From: a virus
IMG/VR virus record: IMGVR_UViG_3300025098_000053
Coordinates: 1-55,938 of that record
Length of the DNA stretch: 55,938 nucleotides
Direction: 5' to 3' (one strand)
Positions 51,433 through 55,938 of the stretch are shown here, piece by piece (within the stretch, counting starts at the first letter, position 1; each line of letters begins with the position of its first letter). The position numbers were made by a program, and so were the translations under genes. The notes below the pieces were generated by a model that saw only the letters and a program-made list of their open reading frames with translations, had not been told where the DNA came from and ran no database searches.

Positions 51433-51998
51433 ACCACATAATAGCTCTGTTGTTATCAACAGTAATGTTCTGTAATATTGCATTAGCAAAACCTTGGAAA
51501 TTAACAGAGAAGCATTTAAAGCCTATTAATCCTATAATGATTGCACAATTAGGTAAAACAGTGCCATATACAGGAGATTCACAATCACCATCTGTATTTA
51601 AATGGGAACCTGAACTTATGCCTGAGGTTGATCTTGGTGAGATTAAATTACAAGTATGGTTTTTAAACGATCATGTTCCTGCACCAATTGCTGGCTATTT
51701 ACTTACAGAAAATGATTGGAAAAGTGTTCGCAGAATTATTAAATCTGTTGATGGTGAATTACAAGCAGCAAAAGATAAAGAAAGAAAGATTTGCGCTGAT
51801 GCTGCTGCAATTGCTGCTCAACAATGTAAGGATTTAAATGAGCAGTTAATACAACAATTGGAAGATGCTAAAACATTAAAGGCATCAAATGAAAAGTTAA
51901 TTGATTCAAAAGATGATCAGTTGTTTTGGCTCAAAATTGGTTTAGGTGTTTCTGTTGGTATCACAACTGGAACCTTTATTTATCATGGGGTAAAATAA
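51429..51998 (+). CDS. Exported protein with C-terminal membrane segment
   Basis: 189 residues from the ATG that overlaps the previous stop (ATGA); an earlier in-frame start at 51405 lacks support. Signal peptide MNHIIALLLSTVMFCNIALA, then a folded region (FKWEPELMPEVDLGEIKLQV), a coiled coil (AAAIAAQQCKDLNEQLIQQL) and a C-terminal helix (LGVSVGITTGTFIYHG). It could be the partner of the 51070 gene, but it is not a lipoprotein, so it is an unusual o-spanin if that is its role. Confidence 0.5.
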   Translation: MNHIIALLLSTVMFCNIALAKPWKLTEKHLKPINPIMIAQLGKTVPYTGDSQSPSVFKWEPELMPEVDLGEIKLQVWFLNDHVPAPIAGYLLTENDWKSVRRIIKSVDGELQAAKDKERKICADAAAIAAQQCKDLNEQLIQQLEDAKTLKASNEKLIDSKDDQLFWLKIGLGVSVGITTGTFIYHGVK

Positions 51999-52696
51999 TG
52001 GCCAAAAAAAAAGTAAAAGTTGAAGCAACTGGATTAAAACATTTTTCTAATAATGATGTAAAACATAAGTTAAGCAAAATTACTGATGAAGATGTTGAGT
52101 TAATAACTAATCCTGAGGAAGATTTGTTTGAAAGTGGTCGTCAAACCCATCAAAGTTTTTCTCTGGTTTCTGATCTTGATCTTCCTGTTCAAACCAAAGG
52201 CCCTTTTTCTCCAATTGATAGGAGTAGATGGATTATTGTTGTTGAGAATTGTTTGATAAGAGGTGTTAAATCTGCACAGAAAATAGCTAAACTAACATCA
52301 CTTTCAGTTCCAACAACATCAACATTCATTAAAGAAATAAAAGCTAAATGGGAATCAGATCTTACAATCCCAGAAGTTAATATAAGAAGAGAAAAACTGT
52401 ATAATGAAAATGAAGCTATCTCACAATTTTGTTGGAGTAAAATACAACAAGATCCAGATGGAAAAAATGTTATACCCTTTTTAAAGTTAATAGGAGAAAG
52501 TTCAACAAGAAGAGCAAGATTGGTTGGCGCTGAAGTGGTGAGTTTAAATGTTGAAAAAGCAAATTCAATGAGATTAACTCAAGATGAGATGCAGGAACAT
52601 GCTGCAAAATTATTAGAGGTTAAACCCTCAGATCTTAAACAATTAGGTGATGCATTAGCATTAGAATTATCAGGAGGAGATTCAACTGATGAGTGA
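51998..52696 (+). CDS. HTH protein, possible small terminase
   Basis: 232 residues from the TAATG-coupled ATG at 51998 (the longer frame from 51926 lies inside the previous gene). Residues about 65-110 (WIIVVENCLIRGVKSAQKIA then LSVPTTSTFIKEIKAKWE) look like an HTH, and the following helical part (IGESSTRRARLVGAEVVSL) resembles small terminase-type proteins that precede PhoH-like genes in some phages. If so it is far from terL. The C-terminal end is acidic. Overlaps PhoH by 8 bp. Confidence 0.5.
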   Translation: MAKKKVKVEATGLKHFSNNDVKHKLSKITDEDVELITNPEEDLFESGRQTHQSFSLVSDLDLPVQTKGPFSPIDRSRWIIVVENCLIRGVKSAQKIAKLTSLSVPTTSTFIKEIKAKWESDLTIPEVNIRREKLYNENEAISQFCWSKIQQDPDGKNVIPFLKLIGESSTRRARLVGAEVVSLNVEKANSMRLTQDEMQEHAAKLLEVKPSDLKQLGDALALELSGGDSTDE

Positions 52697-53978
52697 TAAA
52701 GAAAAGATAATAGTATTAGATACTTCCGTTATTCTCTATGATAGAAACGCAATCCATAATTTAGGCAACAATAACATATACTTGCCTTTGGTTGTATTAG
52801 AGGAGTTGGATAGGAAGAAAACAGCCGAAGGTGTATTAGGAGAAAACGCCAGATACATTAACAGATTATTGGATGGTTGTCGCAGTGAAGGTAATTTAGC
52901 AGAAGGCGTTCCTTTTGGTGAAGCATCATTAACAATCATTAAAGATTTTTGCAAAGATACAATGATAACTCTTGAAGAAAGAACAAATGATCATAAAATT
53001 CTTGCAACTTGTGCTTGGTTAAAACAATCAAAGCCACAAGCAAGAGTTCGTTTGGTATCAAAGGATATAAACCTTCGAGTTAAATCTGATGCATTAGGAA
53101 TTGAAGCAGGAGATTATTATACAGATTATGAAGATGTTGATGCAGAATTAACTGGTTGGAAGGAGATAAAGGTTTCCAAACAAACCATTGATAAACTATA
53201 TAAAGATCAAGAAATGGATCTGAATAAAAAATGGGGATTATCTGAGAACCAATTTGCTGTATTAAAATGTGGCCAAGCATCTGCATTGGTATGGTTATTT
53301 GCTGATAAGGTAAGATTGCTGTTTTCTCCAGAAGAAATAAAAAAAGAAACTGGATCAACACCTAAAAACAAAGAACAACTCTTTGCATTATCAGCAATGA
53401 TTACAGAAGCTATTCCTTTGGTATCATTATCAGGTATCCCAGGAAGTGGTAAAACATATTTGGCATTAATGGCTGCATTATCTGAGTTAAACAATGGCAA
53501 TTATGAGAGGATTATATATACAAGGCCTATCGCAACTGTAGATAAAGGAATTGGTTTTCTTCCTGGAACTTTGGAAGAGAAGTTTGATCCATTCTTGGCA
53601 CCATTATCTGATAACTTTCAGAATGCTTTTGGAAACTTAGATTATTTTCACCTTTTGAGAGAGAAAAAGAAAATAGATATTGCACCCATTTCATTTATCA
53701 GAGGTAGATCTTTAAAGGATTGCTTTATAATTGTTGATGAAGCACAAAATGCAACAAAACATGAACTTAAAACAATCATTACAAGAGTTGCAGAAGGCAG
53801 TAAAATAGTTTTAATTGGTGATACCAAACAAATAGATACTCAATATCTTGATGAAAGATCAAATGGTTTAACAATCATTGCAGATAAATTCAAAGGAAGT
53901 AAATTGGCAGCTCATGTTCATTTTACAAAGGGATATCGTTCTCCTCTTGCAACAGAAGCAGATTCATTAATCGAGTAG
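52689..53978 (+). CDS. phoH: PIN-PhoH family protein
   Basis: 429 residues. The N-terminal 130 are a PIN domain (metal-dependent RNase): IIVLDTSVILYDRN with D11, VLEELDRKK, and NDHKILATC. The C-terminal part is a PhoH ATPase: LSGIPGSGKTYLAL (Walker A, about 246-258) and CFIIVDEAQNATKHELKTII (Walker B), then KIVLIGDTKQID. Such fusions (PhoH2 type) are thought to unwind and cut RNA; phage PhoH genes are frequent but their role is unproven. GGAGGAG upstream, overlaps the HTH gene. Confidence 0.85.
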   Translation: MSDKEKIIVLDTSVILYDRNAIHNLGNNNIYLPLVVLEELDRKKTAEGVLGENARYINRLLDGCRSEGNLAEGVPFGEASLTIIKDFCKDTMITLEERTNDHKILATCAWLKQSKPQARVRLVSKDINLRVKSDALGIEAGDYYTDYEDVDAELTGWKEIKVSKQTIDKLYKDQEMDLNKKWGLSENQFAVLKCGQASALVWLFADKVRLLFSPEEIKKETGSTPKNKEQLFALSAMITEAIPLVSLSGIPGSGKTYLALMAALSELNNGNYERIIYTRPIATVDKGIGFLPGTLEEKFDPFLAPLSDNFQNAFGNLDYFHLLREKKKIDIAPISFIRGRSLKDCFIIVDEAQNATKHELKTIITRVAEGSKIVLIGDTKQIDTQYLDERSNGLTIIADKFKGSKLAAHVHFTKGYRSPLATEADSLIE

Positions 53979-53979
53979 A

Positions 53980-54351
53980 ATGAAATATTTATTGCTGATA
54001 TATATAAGTTATATATTTTTATTGCTTTCTTGTGGAGAAGATACTCATCAAAGAGATATTGTTGATATAAGGATTTCAAAAGATAAACTTGATTTAAGTG
54101 CATATACAGAATGTATTTATCCAGTAACAGCAATTGAACACAACCTAAACTATCAGATCAGAAGAGTTATATGCCAATATAATACTGAGGCATTAACAAC
54201 ATTGGAAACAGTTTATACAGATTCTGAACCACAAAATGAAATTAAGCATAAAAAAATATTTAAATGGTTTCGCAATCAATTGATTATTGATTATTATGAT
54301 TATAAAGATGGAGTTGAAATGAAAACAACATCAATAATATTAAATTTTTAA
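53980..54351 (+). CDS. Putative lipoprotein (123 aa)
   Basis: Signal MKYLLLIYISYIFLLLSC with a good lipobox (LLSC, Cys18), mature part of about 105 residues, beta-like (YPVTAIEHNLNYQIRRVICQ). It lies 1 bp after PhoH, and the ribosome site is weak. Could be a host-surface modifying or superinfection-exclusion lipoprotein; no family recognised. Confidence 0.55.
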   Translation: MKYLLLIYISYIFLLLSCGEDTHQRDIVDIRISKDKLDLSAYTECIYPVTAIEHNLNYQIRRVICQYNTEALTTLETVYTDSEPQNEIKHKKIFKWFRNQLIIDYYDYKDGVEMKTTSIILNF

Positions 54352-54362
54352 GGAGTATTGTA

Positions 54363-54440
54363 ATGAAAACTGCGGATATTGTGGTATCTTGTATATCATT
54401 TTTTTATTTTGCATGCTTTTGCACACACTTTTTTTATTAA
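54363..54440 (+). CDS. Hydrophobic micro-ORF (25 aa)
   Basis: Encodes MKTADIVVSCISFFYFACFC then THFFY, one hydrophobic stretch with three Cys. AAGGAG precedes the ATG by 8 bases, and the ORF follows the lipoprotein gene by 11 bp. Could be a membrane micropeptide; weak evidence. Confidence 0.4.
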   Translation: MKTADIVVSCISFFYFACFCTHFFY

Positions 54441-54454
54441 AAAAGCAAAATAAT

Positions 54455-54483
54455 TTTACAAAATAGGCAAGTAAGCATATAAT
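54455..54483 (+). promoter_or_regulatory. Strong sigma70-like promoter
   Basis: TTTACA (54455-54460), 17-bp spacer, TATAAT (54478-54483) followed by TA. Best-matching promoter in the window. No protein gene follows for 270 bp; a terminator lies at 54607-54628. Confidence 0.7.
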
Positions 54484-54489
54484 TAAAGA

Positions 54490-54628
54490 TGTAAGAACTA
54501 TAAGTTGTTTGATGAGTTGTTTTCTCATTAGTTTTCCTTTTTGGAATGTGTTTTTCTTTCGTGTTGTTTAGTGTTATGTTGCCAACTATAGTTTTTATAC
54601 TAAAAGATCTCTTCGGAGATTTTTTTTT
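54490..54628 (+). ncRNA. Candidate short non-coding RNA
   Basis: Starts about 7 bp after a strong promoter and ends in a terminator with stem ATCTC/GAGAT (54607-54611 with 54616-54620), loop TTCG and eight T (54621-54628). An internal hairpin ATGAG/CTCAT lies at 54512-54528. The only ORF inside is 19 codons, without a ribosome site. The layout of promoter, about 140 nt, terminator suggests a regulatory RNA; it is not matched to a known family. Confidence 0.5.
54607..54628 (+). terminator. Intrinsic terminator with TTCG loop
   Basis: ATCTC (54607-54611), TTCG, GAGAT (54616-54620), then T run 54621-54628; flanking AAAA/TTTT can extend the stem. Ends the candidate RNA or the PhoH-lipoprotein transcript. 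Confidence 0.8.
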
Positions 54629-54691
54629 GGAAGCAAATCGTTGGATTTACCATTACTTCAAACAAATAAAACAAAATAAATGAAAAAAAGT

Positions 54692-54719
54692 TTTATATTT
54701 ACTCAAGTTCTGTTATAAT
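54692..54719 (+). promoter_or_regulatory. Sigma70-like promoter
   Basis: TTTATA (54692-54697), 16-bp spacer, TATAAT (54714-54719) followed by TA. Leads the gene at 54767. Confidence 0.5.
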
Positions 54720-54766
54720 TAAGAGTAGAACATGCAAAAGAACTCAATTAAATTAAGGAGAAGATG

Positions 54767-55627
54767 ATGAGTAAATTAAGTTTTGAAGATTTAGAAGAAA
54801 CAATTGCTGTAGATAAGAAATCAATGGAAGAAGAATTGTTTGCAGAAACAGATGATAGTATTCCATTACTCAGTGATACAGTTGTTGTATTAAACAAAAC
54901 ATTTACTCAACCTCAAGATGAATTAGCTTGGGATATTTGGGATTCAATCCCTAATGAGTTTCTTTGGAACGGATCAATGAAAAGCAGAAATGGCCTGAAA
55001 TATATACTTGAACAAAAAGGTATCTCCTTAAATGATCCTCAGGTTGCACAAGAATGCAAAGATAAAATATTGGAAGAAGCAGGAAAGGCAGCATTAACAG
55101 TTGATGATGCTATTTTTGATGATTTACTATCAATGAAATCTGATAATGAGGTTGCTGCTGTTTCACAAGAAGAATTCACACAACATGTTTCATCAAAACC
55201 TCCCCAAGAAGATAACACACTTCAATTGATGCAGCAACAGATGGATAAAATGCAAAACATCATTACACAACTATCAGAACGTGTTGTTATATTGGAAGAA
55301 GAAAACAAACTCTTAAACCAAATCAAAGAAGCACTCAATGAATCAGCTGCTAAATCTGAATCTTTAATTAAATCAACCCCAGAACAACAAACAAAAACAG
55401 CAGATCTCTCTCCAATAGAAATCATCAACACTTATACAACACCAAAGGAAGATACTCCACCAAAGAAAAGGAAACGTGGTCGCCCTGCAGGTTATAAAAC
55501 ATCCAATGCAACAAAAGAAAAACAACGCAAAGCAAGATTACTAAAATTAGAAAAACAAAAACGCAACCCCATCAATGAAACAGAACATAAACACAGAGAT
55601 ATGCAGTTTAACGTCTGTTTGAATTAA
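54767..55627 (+). CDS. Coiled-coil protein with AT-hook-like end
   Basis: 286 residues from the second ATG of ATGATG (AAGGAG six bases upstream; the first ATG would be only three bases away). N-terminal acidic globular part (ELAWDIWDSIPNEFLWNGSM), a coiled coil at about 155-195 (QLMQQQMDKMQNIITQLSER) and a basic end KKRKRGRPAGYKTSNATKEK, where RGRP is the core of an AT-hook that binds the minor groove of AT-rich DNA. Possible DNA-organising or transcription role. Not recognised. Last gene of the window. Confidence 0.55.
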   Translation: MSKLSFEDLEETIAVDKKSMEEELFAETDDSIPLLSDTVVVLNKTFTQPQDELAWDIWDSIPNEFLWNGSMKSRNGLKYILEQKGISLNDPQVAQECKDKILEEAGKAALTVDDAIFDDLLSMKSDNEVAAVSQEEFTQHVSSKPPQEDNTLQLMQQQMDKMQNIITQLSERVVILEEENKLLNQIKEALNESAAKSESLIKSTPEQQTKTADLSPIEIINTYTTPKEDTPPKKRKRGRPAGYKTSNATKEKQRKARLLKLEKQKRNPINETEHKHRDMQFNVCLN

Positions 55628-55938
55628 ACACAAAACACCATAAAACATATTCACTCAACAAGAAAGTAAAACAGAAGTATATCCTCATAACTCTTTTAAA
55701 ACTATGCATGCAGAAACATATAAAATTCAAATTTACAAATGAACTTCACCGCAAAAGAAAAAAGCGGTTAAAAATAGAAACAACAAAAAACGCACACATA
55801 TACATTTCAGCTATACCTGAAAGGAAAGCGCATATATCCACTCATTAAACAATTCATATGCTCACATACATTCATATTCTTATTAAACATACAGAGAAAC
55901 AAACACAAAAAAAGCCAACACAAAAAGAGATAAATCTC
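55628..55938. other. Terminal A/C-rich gap, no gene seen
   Basis: 311 bp, very rich in A and C and poor in G on the plus strand, with two hairpins: ACCGC/GCGGT (55748-55752 with 55764-55768) and TTTCAG/CTGAAA (55805-55810 with 55817-55822). Neither is followed by a T run. An open frame from an ATG near 55859 has no ribosome site and runs to the window edge. Confidence 0.4.

Noticed and set aside
51926-51997. Longer N-terminus of the HTH protein
   Set aside because: It lies inside the end of the exported protein in another frame; TAATG coupling at 51998 fits the pattern of the window.
55859-55938. Open frame running to the right edge
   Set aside because: There is no Shine-Dalgarno sequence, and composition matches the A/C-rich non-coding DNA; too short to judge.
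1-55938. Integrase, attachment sites or transposase
   Set aside because: No recombinase-like protein, IS ends or tRNA-adjacent repeats were seen, so the window gives no sign of a temperate module.

Overview
The window is a fragment of a tailed, contractile (myovirus-type) double-stranded DNA phage genome. It holds a large terminase, portal, prohead protease, scaffold-like protein, HK97-fold major capsid protein, neck proteins, tail sheath, tail tube, frameshifted tail chaperones, tape measure, baseplate hub, spike and J-like proteins, several fibre-like proteins, an amidase endolysin, a gp32-like single-strand DNA-binding protein, a RuvC-like resolvase and PhoH. There is no DNA polymerase, primase or helicase, so the genome continues outside the window. 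The DNA is strongly AT-rich. Two putative lipoproteins, signal peptides and a spanin-like overlapping gene pair point to a Gram-negative host. One protein with thrombospondin type-3 repeats and a C-terminal tail resembling MYXO-CTERM, plus a class III nucleotidyl cyclase, would fit a Bdellovibrionota/Myxococcota-like host, but that is inference only.

Layout. 1-1650: four small leftward genes, one an FmdB-type zinc ribbon. 1743-3834: a rightward trio (NUMOD3-like protein, a 38-residue coupled ORF, terL). 3835-4969: AT-rich intergenic DNA with TTAAGTT repeats, large inverted repeats and one small leftward gene. 4970-12342: a KTSC protein and large repetitive fibre-like proteins. 12343-24850: head and neck genes, sheath and tube. 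25071-41093: tail chaperones, tape measure, baseplate and fibres. 41093-44259: a membrane and envelope cluster (holin-like protein, Cys-rich mini-protein, TSP3 protein, membrane-anchored nucleotidyl cyclase, small membrane proteins, acidic lipoprotein). 44243-45825: leftward small genes and a PD-(D/E)xK-like nuclease. 45826-46322: a divergent control region with a second TTAAGTT array and a GC-rich palindrome. 46323-55627: endolysin, HNH nuclease, RuvC, SSB, a spanin-like pair, an HTH protein, PIN-PhoH, a lipoprotein and an AT-hook-like protein.

The structural genes are mostly co-oriented and tightly packed, often with ATGA or TAATG overlaps. Transcription appears to be split by a few intrinsic terminators (19995, 24966, 54607) and by sigma70-like promoters (TTTACA or a variant, 16-17 bp, TATAAT). 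The main unexplained signals are the TTAAGTT arrays with a shared 28-bp core 41 kb apart, a dispersed CAGRGATYAACGTCG element, alternative leader hairpins, a candidate short non-coding RNA near 54.5 kb, and the cyclase/TSP3 envelope cluster.
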